Positions 53,417 to 63,686 of a stretch of DNA of 64,000 nucleotides are shown piece after piece (within the stretch, counting starts at the first letter, position 1; the number at the start of each line of letters is the position of its first letter). The position numbers and the translations under genes are program-made. The DNA is from Mucidula mucida. Taxonomy: Eukaryota; Basidiomycota; Agaricomycetes; Agaricales; Physalacriaceae. The notes beneath the pieces are model-generated. The model ran no database searches. It saw only the letters and a list, made by a program, of their open reading frames with translations, and had not been told where the DNA came from. The stretch spans positions 1 to 64,000 of the forward strand of contig JADNYV010000198.1 in NCBI GenBank assembly GCA_015501055.1. The letters are read 5' to 3'.

Positions 53417-55384
53417 TCAAGAAGCTTTATCCTCCATCGTTGTCTCCTCCCTCTCCCGCTGCCTTCTCAGTCTCCTTCTCTCTTTTGCTCGCATAGGTTT
53501 AAATTTCTCCCCTCCTTCGATCTCATCTTTCCTACCTGACCGACTCCACATTGCCTGAAACCTGGCCTCCTCCCTCTCTGACGAATACCTTCGACTCGCT
53601 GTCTCCCAAGTACTCGGCACCAATCCCTTCATCTGGAGCACCTTCACCCGCCACGCCCTCATGTCCTCCAACGACGGCAGCGCCTTCTCTCCTAACCAGT
53701 CCGAGATCCAATCGACAAGCATGCGCCACGGACTGTCCCCTTCCCGCGGATGCTCCGCACATACACCATGCCAGACGGTCAGAACCAAAGGCACCATACC
53801 ATCCGCAGGTGCAATTCCTAGCTCCTTCATCGCATACAGAATCTTGGGCAGCTCTTCAGCTCGCCCGGCCAACATCGCGACGACTGCATAATCGAAACAG
53901 TTCGCGCCTGACGGTACTACATTCGTCAACGTCGCATCGAGCCGTAGATCTGGACCATGCGGTCGGTGCGCGCGCATTGCCTGCCAGAATAGCTCCCGCG
54001 CCCGCCCAGCGGGGTCCTTCCACACGGAAAACGGTTTATATGGCTCTGGCGTAGGATTTCTGTTGTCACCGAGGACGCTTTTGAAAAGGGCAACGGCTTC
54101 GTCGCGCGTCTTACACATCTGAGGGCGACGGTGAAAGAAGGCAAGCTGGGAAAGAGCGCCAGTCGGAGTGTCGTCGAGCCGAAAAGTCATCCGTACGCAT
54201 TTGAGCAGGACAGAGAATGTTGAAGAGATGGGATAGAGCCCGTACAAGCGCGTCATGTAATCCCATAGGAGGAAGACGGCGTCTGGACGCCGCATGTAGC
54301 GCAATGACCACAACAAGTCGTTCATGCAAATGATGTTCATTACTACAGGGTTCGCCAGGCGGTATTGCGCTGGGAGGGAGACATTAACACGTCCAGAGTA
54401 AACCTCAAGGAGATTGAACGCTTTATGTGGCTGGTCCATCTCAGAGAAGAGTTTCAACCCTACCGACAACGCTTTTGGGTCGAGGACAAATCCCATAGAG
54501 GCGAAACGATGCCAATACATCCTCGCCAGACCATACTGCTTGCGAAGCAGAAGAGCGCGTATTAGGATGGTATAATTATAGACGGACATTCGCATAGTCT
54601 TCGTGGCTTTCGTGAATGAGGATATAAGGCTCGCAGCGGAGACCTGTCCGTGGCGGGCGGCAGCGGACGCAAATGCAGCATTCCACTGACGTTCGGTCAT
54701 GTTAGGTCCAGGAACTGATGGCGTCACGTCCTGAGGCGAATCGCTAGTAAGACGACGGAGGAAATGGAATGCGGAAGTGGGGTCATCGGCAGTCTTTTGG
54801 CCAAGAGGATGGTCAGCCATGAACTGCGCTATTTCTTGTCGGTAGCGCTCTGGGTTTTGGATTGCACCGCCATTCGCAAAAACACGAACGTACTCTTGGA
54901 GATGGGCTGTTGTGGGGACAAATCCTTCGCGAATCATGCGATCCCGCAGATGGATGGTGAGCTCCATAGGGACATGACGGTCGTTGAGGAGCAGCCGATA
55001 AGTCGAGGACCAGAGCTTTGCTTGGTGGGATTCCATGGAACTCAGGACTGAGAAAATTACCTTGGAGCTCTCCCCCCATTTGACGCGGCTCTTGGAGAGC
55101 GACTGCAAGAAGAGATTATAAAAGTCATTCTGACGCTGGGCCGTCAAGTTCCCCACAATGGCAAGGAACTGGTCGACAACGCCATGAAACAGTCGAACCA
55201 GACTGAACCTCGCGAGATGATGGGCGGACAGCACGAGAAGGGCGGGTTGTAACTGGACAGGAATCCTGGGATAGTGAGTATCCGCCAGCATCACAAGCGG
55301 GCCCGCAGCCTGCATGGGCGTCTGCACCTGGTAAGACATTCTGGACATTCGGAACTTTATACCTGATCCCCGATACTCATCCAT
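53417..55384 (-). CDS. PPR-type protein, 5' end replaced at the duplication junction
   Basis: Long open frame of up to 655 codons. PPR-like helices are visible, e.g. MRMSVYNYTILIRALLLRKQ, YGLARMYWHRFASMGFVLDP, KALSVGLKLFSEMDQPHKAF and LPKILYAMKELGIAPADGMV. PPR proteins bind organellar RNA. A basic C-terminus ends RRLRRQREREETTMEDKAS. Bases 55335-55384, including the first ATG (55384) and the next ones (55348, 55339), belong to the right arm, i.e. to the antisense of nothing native: the arm's WRAP53 intron runs straight into this frame. The native text starts at YQVQTPMQAAGPLVML (55334 down). I infer that the original start and any targeting peptide were lost. Confidence 0.7.
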   Translation of the reverse strand: MDEYRGSGIKFRMSRMSYQVQTPMQAAGPLVMLADTHYPRIPVQLQPALLVLSAHHLARFSLVRLFHGVVDQFLAIVGNLTAQRQNDFYNLFLQSLSKSRVKWGESSKVIFSVLSSMESHQAKLWSSTYRLLLNDRHVPMELTIHLRDRMIREGFVPTTAHLQEYVRVFANGGAIQNPERYRQEIAQFMADHPLGQKTADDPTSAFHFLRRLTSDSPQDVTPSVPGPNMTERQWNAAFASAAARHGQVSAASLISSFTKATKTMRMSVYNYTILIRALLLRKQYGLARMYWHRFASMGFVLDPKALSVGLKLFSEMDQPHKAFNLLEVYSGRVNVSLPAQYRLANPVVMNIICMNDLLWSLRYMRRPDAVFLLWDYMTRLYGLYPISSTFSVLLKCVRMTFRLDDTPTGALSQLAFFHRRPQMCKTRDEAVALFKSVLGDNRNPTPEPYKPFSVWKDPAGRARELFWQAMRAHRPHGPDLRLDATLTNVVPSGANCFDYAVVAMLAGRAEELPKILYAMKELGIAPADGMVPLVLTVWHGVCAEHPREGDSPWRMLVDWISDWLGEKALPSLEDMRAWRVKVLQMKGLVPSTWETASRRYSSEREEARFQAMWSRSGRKDEIEGGEKFKPMRAKERRRLRRQREREETTMEDKAS

Positions 55385-56603
55385 CGACCTGTCACGTCCA
55401 GGGAGAAATATCTCCGCTGGCTAGTCATAGGCGTAGTTGGAGTGTTCCCAGTCTTGTAATGCATGAAAGGACCGTCCCCGAGAAATCTGAGATCCCAGGC
55501 GTACACACCGTCCCTACGACGGAAGGAGGCATACAGGAGATGTGGAGAGGTTGGATTGAATTTTAGCTGGAGAAGTGAGCTCACAAGATTTCCGCAAACG
55601 GGAAGCACCTACTTGAGTGACCCCGGCACTGGCAGTTTCCCCCAAGCCTAGATACAGGACAGGCGTAACGGGCTCGGTGTCTAAATCGTAGATGGCGATG
55701 TTCCACGGCGATGGGGTGAGGCTTCCGATAGCAATGCTATTCGAGGTGGGAGCGTGGGTGAGCGATGATATTATACCTTTGAAAGCAGTTTCAGCAGATG
55801 GTGTGGACGAACATGAAATGTAAGAGCACCTTTGATCCCATCTCGACTCTTCTTCGCGGGGCTTGTGAGGATACGGTCGCCGTCCGCTCCAGGAGAGCCA
55901 ACGTTGAACATCTCGAATGCGGAGTCAAAGCCGCAAAACAATCTACAGATATCGTACGTGAATCATTTTTTGCTGAAGAAACTGCTAACAGCCTTACTTG
56001 TCGCCGCCTGGACTGAATGCAAGACTGTGAGGAGCGACTTGGCGTTCTCTGTGGTCCACAATGGAGTACGAAGCACGTAACTATATTTATGAGTTCGCTT
56101 CCGATCTCAAGGGGGCATGACAAGACATACACGTCCATCTGCCGCATCGAGAAGTTTGACAGGGCATTCTCTTACTGAGGCGGCGAAGCAATATGTTGCA
56201 GGCGTGGAAGAAGATGCCCCAGGATACCACGCAAAGTCCAGTATGGGTGCTGACTGAGGCAGCGTAGATTGTTTTTGGCTCGCATATACACTGGCAATAG
56301 GGATCACTTTAAATCAGTGCTTAGTAGGAAAGAAAGCGAAAACCGTTACATGGACTGGAATGACCGGTTCTCGCATTGACTTAGTATTGACTCTCCGTCA
56401 GGACACCTTCCAATAGTGCGTGACGAGTGGTGTCAAAAGAACGATTGGATGCAAACTAACCAGAGAGATTTTCGTGCAAAGTTACGAGGAGACTCGGAGT
56501 CTGGTTGCAATGACAACGTCTCTGTGAGTTTAGGCTTCGTGGAGAAGTCGAATGTGGGAGGTGTCCAGGTGAATTCAGCAGTAACGGGTCCTGACGCGTC
56601 CAT
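55335..56603 (-). pseudogene. WRAP53/TCAB1-like gene, right-arm copy, 3'-truncated
   Basis: Starts at 56603 and follows the left-arm gene exon by exon to GRWMSIGDQ, then stops at the arm edge in the next intron. The last WD40 blades (DGNIHTWDLT onward) are absent. Unlike the left copy its frame is intact at ILTSPAKKSRDGIKG (near 55862). A few substitutions (RFLGD for RYLGD, FMHYK for FLHYK) show some divergence. Confidence 0.78.
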
Positions 56604-56997
56604 TTTAGAGAGATCAGATGACGGTGAGAAGCAACGAAGAGTTGTAGCCGTGACGCGACATTTGTTCACTTCCTTTTGGACTTTTCTGCCAGTGCTCATG
56701 ATCACATCCGTCATGTTGAAACGACTTGACAAATATAAAGATTAAGTATACATACAAGGAGGCTTGAATTATGGTATGTACTTAGTCTCTGATTAGTTCC
56801 CCATTCTCTAGGAGGCCTACCGGGTCCCTACTGTTTGCTTCAGTACGCATTGCTCTATATTTTGAGTGATCCGATATACTGTAGGCGGATTGCTCGCTGA
56901 CCTGAGATGACATCTTTCTCGAGAAGGGACAGTTTAAAATCACGTGTACACAGTCTCGATCTGCGCTCTCGATCGCGAACTGCCTGCCGCACCCTGG

Positions 56998-58661
56998 ATG
57001 GAGACCATCACAGTTCAAGTTGGTGGGCTGCTGCTATGCCTCCTCGCCGCCTTGAAACTGCTACCGTCCAAGTCAAAAGGCTACATTCTTGAAAACAAGG
57101 TTGTACACGCGCGTCTACTACCGGTTGACTCCAAACACGCCTTTGTGTACCCTACTATCTGTCTTCTCGTTCCTCTAGATGCTCTGGAAAAACGGGAACT
57201 GGATCTTTGCGGCGGCGTCGTGTTCGGGTATGGAGGGCTATGGGGGCGGCTTACGGGGCTGAGACCGACTCCGTATCTGACGACGCTGAAAGGCACTATT
57301 CGGCATAAACTGGAAGGCGTTTTGAGCAGCCATGGCTTCGAGAAGGAGGACCTGGATGATGCATGGATGATGACCATGCCTAGTTTCTTAGGCTTTGAGG
57401 GGATTAACCCATTGACCGTATACTTTTGCTATAAGCCAAATGGCGTGTTTTGGTTGACGGTGCTAGAGGTAAGCCCGCCGTTGTTGATGTATGTGCTAAT
57501 CGAGCACGTCAACAGGTACATAATACATTTGGGGAGAGCCACGTGTATATTCTGGCGGTGGGCAAGAACGAAGAAACGCCTTCAAAAGGGTAGGTCCGTT
57601 GAGTATCACTCGTTCATTCTAGCTTAACATTTCTTAGGTTTGATCACCAATGGGCATTCCGACGCGCGTTCCACGTTTCTCCATTTAACGATCGTTCGGG
57701 TTTCTACGTCGTATCAATCATACGACCTGCTCATCCTCCTTCGTCTACAGGACCGTCATCGGCTCCCCCTCTCCCTGCTGTTCGCGTACACCTTCATCTC
57801 GACAACCCCGCTGACCCCGCATCACCCGGTCCACTCAAATTGACCGCACTTCTTAAGCCTGAATCTGCCAGGCCGCTGTCCACTGTAGCCCTTCTTTCCA
57901 CTCTCGCTCGCTATCCGCTTGGACTACTCCTTGCTTTTCCCAGAATCCTTTACAATGCTTACATCTTGCACTATCAGAAGCGGCTCGACGTTTTCATACG
58001 GCCAGAGCCGAAGCCTCCATGGGGTACCACCGGACGTATTGGTGGTGTCAAGTGGCTTCCGGAAGGCATCTTCGACGCGTATGCTCGACGGCGTAATGAG
58101 GCTTTTCTTAGCCAACGTGTTGAAGAGACCAATACCACAGTGAGACTCGTCGCAGGAGATCCACTCCTTCCGGAGATGGTTTTCACTCCTTGTATTTCAG
58201 AGAAGAACGCAGAGGAGCTGATAATACGGTATACAACCCCAAAATTCTTCTCTATACTCTTTTCGGCACCATCTGCGAAGCATGCATTGTTGATGGGCAG
58301 TACGTCCGAGGCACTTTTCACTGTCTCGGATGAGGACATATTCTTACGGGTCTACCGACCGTTGGCATCATCGTTACCTATGGGTAGACGGCAACGCCTT
58401 CGGGTTTATCCCATTCCATCCTCAATCTCCTTCGTTATACCGAATCAACATCCTCTAGATGCGAGCGGAAACAAACTTGTATCATACGCGATCCTTTGGG
58501 TTATGCAGACTATGGACGACGTGGAGTCGGCGATATTTAGATTCCTGAAGGCTCGAACGGTGCACGACAACGAGCCATGGTATAGGGAGCAATGGCAGCG
58601 CGCCGGCAATGCATCTGTGAAGCGTGTATATGAGTTAGGGAGCGTTAGGAGTCTTGTATAG
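56998..58661 (+). CDS. DUF1365 family protein, right-arm copy, apparently intact
   Basis: The only one of three copies with all exons in frame. Exon 1 56998-57468 (METITVQVGGLLLCLLAALK; HARLLPVDSKHAFVYPTIC; GIRHKLEGVL-like; MTMPSFLGFEGINPLTVYF), exon 2 about 57516-57588 (VHNTFGESHVYILAVGKNEE), exon 3 from about 57639 (FDHQWAFRRAFHVSPFNDRS, then RPAHPPSSTGPSSAPPLPAV) to the stop at 58659-58661. The start is the ATG of MET; an upstream in-frame GTG is not likely. One N-terminal hydrophobic helix suggests membrane association. Function of DUF1365 is not established. tRNA-Ala follows 82 bases downstream. Confidence 0.8.
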
Positions 58662-58743
58662 GCCAGATGTGTTTTGTTTGTTTTCTGTGAAGTTAAATTT
58701 GATGCGTAAGCCATCACCAGAACTCTCGTGGTGGCAGTGCTAT

Positions 58744-58818
58744 GGGCACATGGTGTAGTTGGTTTATCACGCCCGCTTAGCATGCGGGAGGTGTTGGGTT
58801 CAATTCCCAATGTGTCCA
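58744..58818 (+). tRNA. tRNA-Ala (anticodon AGC), right-arm copy
   Basis: Same 75-base sequence and fold as at 8850 and 47612. Confidence 0.9.
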
Positions 58819-59287
58819 CTAAGATTGCTCTTAAGGCCCGCAGTGCTTTTGGCCTTTATGATTACTGATATTGACTCTTGCCTGTGGACTCTTGACTCTT
58901 GAGAATACCCTTTCTTCGCGCAAAACAAACTGCTGGCGAAGTGTGTCGAACATCTTAAAGTGCCTCCTGTGCCCTTCTACCCAGCGAAGTTTGTTCATCA
59001 GCCACTCATGGCACTTGATCTGTGTTTTTTCACTCTCACAATTATCCCCGAGTTATCCCACCACGGCAAAGGGAAATGTAGCTCCAGAAGTTGCTGGCCT
59101 TGGAATACAGCACCCTTGTTTTTAGGACACACACATCAACGAGTCATTCTCGTCATTCTTAAATAAGCGCTGCAAGGCTCAAAATGGATATTTCTCCAAA
59201 GGCTGTAGCATATAAGAAGTCCGCCCTTGTCCTTGTTTCTCTCAATTTGCCCCCTCACTACTCCTTCTTCTTATTCTTCTCTACATC

Positions 59288-61829
59288 ATGAATCCCTACG
59301 AGAAAGCCCCTCCCAGGACGACAAGCAGCGTTTATTCGTTTGATCTGGGGGTGTGGCGCGTATATAAACTGCGCGGAAAGCCTCTTCTCTCCTCTGCCTA
59401 CACCAGACTGAGCGCCGTCTCCGACACTGCGCCCTATTTCCTTCGGATGGTCATGGAGATCATGCATTTTGATCCCGTCCTAACGGTGGTGTATCTCCTA
59501 GCCCAAGTGTGGTCCTCGCTCAGTGTCGCCATTTCGGTTTACCTCGCAAGTCGACTGTTCTACGCCGTGCGTTTCCCACCTATGGTTTAGACATGTTGTT
59601 CTGATTCGGATGTAGGTGGAAAGGAGTATTGGATCGCATGAGGCATCGCTGGAGACAATGTGGCTGTTGGTGGCGCGTCTATTGTGGCTCTCGTTGATGG
59701 CGTCGTTGAACCTGATCGTGTGAGTAACACCCTGTTCACTTCACGCTCCCTTGCTTATGCATCAACCAGCGAGAGGAGTGTCCCTACCCTCGAACGCCGC
59801 ATCCACTCTCGCTACGAAGCTCTGGGCATGGAAGGTGCGAACATGTGTGACACTGCGGCAACTCGTTCTCTCATTTTTAATTGTCTGTCAATCGCAGTGC
59901 CCTTCAACCAATTTTCGAATATCTCGACACAAAGCGGTAAGCATTACGCCTGTTCTTTGTGGCTCACTACTTAACTTTCATAGACAATTTGTCCTCCATA
60001 TCTTGGGGCACGTTCTCTGGGAACGTCATGTTCCTAAAGCAGCTCCTCTCTATGATCAGTCAAGTCTTCGTCCTCATACAAACTGCCATCGATATTGAAG
60101 ACCCCTTGTTCGCAATGCTGTCGTTGATCATTCCTACTCGCCAGATCTTGCTGAATGCTGGAACTCGGCGGTTGCATGATACGCGTGAGCCGTCATCTCA
60201 CCTGCACTCTTGACGATTGACTTGACATACCTACAGCATACTTTGTGACGGCCCAAAACGCAGCTTACTGTCGGAAAGCAGCTATGAAGATGATGTCAAA
60301 GGCAGATTTTCGTGCCGACGTTTTGGGTGCTGGTGTCGATAGCTTCATCGTACAAGGTAAGGCGTCGACGACTTCGTTACTCAATTTAACGCCATTTGTA
60401 GAATACAAGAATGCATCTGAACAATGCGAGAATATCTCGGACGCCGAACCGTCCAACCAATATGCTGCGCAATCGTCTCCTTCAAGAGCGCTGATATGGG
60501 CTCTGGCATCCGACTTTCTGCGCGATCTACCCATGGTGCCGTACATCCATCCCGCCATCTCAGTGGCATTACTCACAAAGGCCGTTAGGCGTATTGCGCT
60601 GTCTGCGCTTTCTATCAGCGGAAAGTATCGCTGAGCTCAATAGCCCTTTTACATCAACACTCGTTAGCTCTCGACTCAATTCTCGGAAACCTTGGCGCTA
60701 TGTTTGAAACGTTTGAAGAGAACTGTCTTCAGCTAAAGGTCGCCTACGATGCAGCGGCCCAGTCCCACGCAGACGCAGACGAGACGTCGTACACCGATTT
60801 CAAGTCAACCACTGCACAAAGAGGAAGGGCGATTCAATTGAGGTACGTGCTCTCACTGCGTCCCAAGTCCAAGATATTGAACACCCGGATTAGAATGGTG
60901 GATTTTCGCTACCCAGGAGCCACTGCCCTCGCTCTGAAGAACATCAACCTGACCATTGAGCCCGGGCAGCTCGTCGCCGTCTCGGGAAGAACGGAAGCGG
61001 AAAGTCCACCCTCATGAACATCCTTACCTCAATGCTCGAACCTACTTCTGGTGAGCTACTAATCAACTCTCAACCCTCAACATCATACCGCTTGCGTGAG
61101 CGTACCGCGATCCTCAGCCAACAACCTCGCGCCTTCCCACTATCCGTGTCAGAAAACATCGGCATCGGCATGGCTGAGGACATTCACAATGCAGACATGA
61201 TAAAGGCTGCAGCGCAGAAAGGGGGTGTAGATCTCAGCAAGTTCGATGACGGCCGAGCGCTGATGCTCAATCCATGTTGCCCGCTTGCCCCGTGTGTCGT
61301 TTTGAACAACGTCATGGACGAAAGCGAAAGAGAGTTGTTCGATGAATGGCTAAAGCACATGGATCGCCCGGTATCGGGAGGAGAGCTCCAGCGCATAGGC
61401 GTGTACGTGCTTCTAATTTGCTTCCTTGACTGAATTCTTAACGTGCGCTGTAGGGCACGGACATTTATGCGGCTGAATGCCCGGGACTCTACTGGAGACG
61501 ACCCCCTCGTCGACTTGGTGGTTCTGGACGAGCCGATATCCGCCACCGATCCGCAAGCGGAGAAGCTGATCATCGACAACTTTGTTCGTGAACGCCAAGG
61601 TCGCACAATGATGGTCGTGACACACAAGTTTGGCCACTTGACAAAGGCTGCCGATGTGATAGTGTAAGTGCTTTTGTTCACTTCAATAAAAGAGGCACTC
61701 AGCGATCATATATATTGCATGAAGGATGGAGAAATATGTGAGCTTGGGACGCACACGGAGCTTCTGGCGTTTCAAGGCGAATACGCGTCCTTGTATAAGG
61801 TTCAGGCCGAAGCCTACGCTGACGCATGA
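59288..61829 (+). pseudogene. ABC transporter, right-arm copy, frameshift in Walker A
   Basis: Follows the left-arm gene from MNPYEKAPPRTTSSVYSFDL to VQAEAYADA (stop 61827-61829). At 60979-60986 it reads GTCTCGGG where the left copy has GTCGTCGGG, so one base is lost inside the Walker A loop and VVGKNGSGKST becomes VSGRTEAESPPS followed by a stop. Everything after this is still recognisable in the shifted frame (ILTSMLEPTSGELLINSQPS; PVSGGELQRIG; LVVLDEP). Confidence 0.8.
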
Positions 61830-62238
61830 GTGCCGTTTGTTGTTATAAAGGTAGCCTTTTCTATAGCTGTATATTAGATAGAATAGCTGAGCTGTATTTC
61901 GGGGATGTCTTGTAACTATGAACGGGCCATGGATCTGGCGCACAACCGTGGAGTTGTTTTCTTTTAATACCATTCTTTGTGGACCGTATGAGCGCTGAAA
62001 CAAGACCCAGGATGGTCAACTAGTTACTCTACGCTGAGCCGAAATCAATGTGGCGTCAACAATCATACGCGGTCGCTATGTATCGCATGTTTATCGAGCA
62101 GTCAAGAAGGGAAGACAGATAACTTTACGCTTCTGAATTGCACAGGTTGCCGAATCATACTAAAACCATAGTGTGTGTTCAATTTGAATATGTAAGTAAG
62201 TACATGGATAGCAGACTGCAAGTTCGTAGGTACCGGAT

Positions 62239-62387
62239 GCTCAGGAGCATCAAGCGCCTGTATTTGTATGCGCCCGATGCTCCAGAGCGTGCCTTACAGC
62301 GGGCAGCAGCGATCCCCAACTCGCGTCGGGCGATATGCGCTAGTGTCTTTCCGGGCCCGTAACACTACGCGGAAGTGTTATGGGCCC
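62239..62387 (-). other. R unit 6: two-hairpin 3' module
   Basis: Hairpins at 62353-62387 (GGGCCCGTAACACT with AGTGTTATGGGCCC) and 62239-62288 (GCTCAGGAGCATCAAGCGCC with GCGCCCGATGCTCCAGAGC). Kept although the R6 frame is dead. Confidence 0.8.
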
Positions 62388-62499
62388 GAAGACTCAATAC
62401 TGTGCTCAAGGGAGGCCGCAGCCCGCAACAAGTCGCACATCTTAAATCTTCATTTCGCCTCCCCGCCCCTGGCCTCAAGTCTTCATGACTGAAGCGGGA

Positions 62500-63250
62500 G
62501 GTAGCTGACGCCTGCCTTCGAGGAAGGGCTTCTGACAAATCGCGCGAGTCATTCTGTTCGTCCGCATCACCTCCTTCTCACGGCGAGAAGTATTCGCTGT
62601 CCTCGAGGGCCGTATGAGCCTTGACCAATAGCGTGGATCAGCCTACTCGTTGCGCGTCGCCTCCTTCTCCCGAACCATAACATGTTCGGCAGTGAACATA
62701 ATGGCTTGCTTTCGTTGAGAGTGTGAACGGTATGTTCAGTGGAAAACATAACAGCTGGCTTCCGTTGAGAGTGTGAACCGTAGTTCAGTGAAAATATGAT
62801 GGCTGGCTTCCGTTTGAGAGTGTGAACCGCTCCTTGAATCGGCTTCAATGTTTGATGCCTGCCTTCGAGGATTGCGAGTGCTTGACCACTTGCGTGAGTC
62901 GGTCTGCTCATCCCGCGTCACCTCCTCAGGGTATTCGGCGCGTTCGAGATTGTCAAGCGCTCGGAAAAGTTCCTCGTAAGTGTGGAACTTTAACGTTTTC
63001 TGCCCGTGGACGATAAACGGCGTAGCCTGTGGGCGTCTGCCCTCGAGAATGTCAAGCGTAAGCTGACGATGATGGCAAACATGTTCTTCGTGGCGCTGAG
63101 CGATCTCCTCGGAAAGCGGGATTTCTCCAGAGAGTGGATGATATCTCCTGCCCTCCGCCTATCCAGTCTGCTCAGCCTGGGCGTCCATGACGCCCCTGGA
63201 GAGTGCGACGCGGTTAAGTCGGTAGTGGTGTTGTTGGCGGTCGAGAACAT
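62500..63250 (-). pseudogene. R family unit 6 (right arm), frameshifted
   Basis: Right-arm counterpart of R4. MFSTANNTTTDL then the frame is lost (GACTTAACCGCGTCGC against GAACTTAAGCGTCGTCGC in R4). Later pieces in other frames: DIIHSLEK, WSQALAILE-like text (GQALAILEGRHQTLKPIQGA), VHTLKRKPAIIFS and QRKPAVMFSTEHTVHTL. It is more diverged from R4 than the rest of the arms are from each other. The shared TAG after the repeats is present too. Confidence 0.7.
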
Positions 63251-63301
63251 AATAATGTGATGATGATAGTATTTGATAGAGAAGCAAAGTGAGGCAAACA
63301 G

Positions 63302-63382
63302 AATATATACGCCACGAAAAGGAGCTATATTCTCAGAGCGATCGGTCAAGTTCATGTCTCGGAGCCCACTCTCTCCGACACG
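63302..63382 (-). promoter_or_regulatory. R unit 6 conserved upstream block
   Basis: GGAGAGAG..GGCTCCGAGAC, TTGACCGATCG (the second GATC repeat is lost), CTGAGAATATAGCTCC and GCGTATATATTC. Confidence 0.55.
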
Positions 63383-63686
63383 AGCAGCACCGCAATAGAC
63401 AACCAGCACCGAAAACAATGATGACATGCCTTTTGATACATATCCTCTTTGAAGGCCTCTGTCTTTCATCGGCAGCTTTGAAGCCGTGGCAATATGAGAT
63501 CCAGAATACTTCTGCTGGATAGAGCGTCGTATCGCTCGCTCCCGCTCCCCGCGAGGTCAAGTCACCAGACTGATGACAATAGGAAGCGTATGGTCCGGTT
63601 CGTCGACGCAAAGAAGGCGAAAATTGGAATTTTCAAGGACGTCGCCTCGAGCATTGCGCTCCCATGTACGACCCTTCCTGCTACGA

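Larger units (their letters stand above)
55335..63686. repeat. Giant inverted duplication, right arm (about 8,354 bp)
   Basis: Reverse complement of 42722-51092, with the same gene order. The inner edge (55335) joins the PPR gene. At the outer edge homology stops at 63686-63688, exactly where a Copia LTR begins, so the arm may continue beyond the element outside the window. Most of the arm is nearly identical to the left arm; the R unit is clearly more diverged. Confidence 0.93.

Noticed and set aside
42722..63686. The inverted duplication as a giant DNA transposon with 8-kb TIRs
   Set aside because: The arms hold ordinary host genes, the inner edges lie in the middle of a WRAP53 intron and a PPR gene, and no transposase or target duplication is seen. 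A segmental inverted duplication explains it better.
42722..63686. A Starship-type giant mobile element
   Set aside because: No DUF3435 tyrosine recombinase captain gene or end structure is visible in the window.
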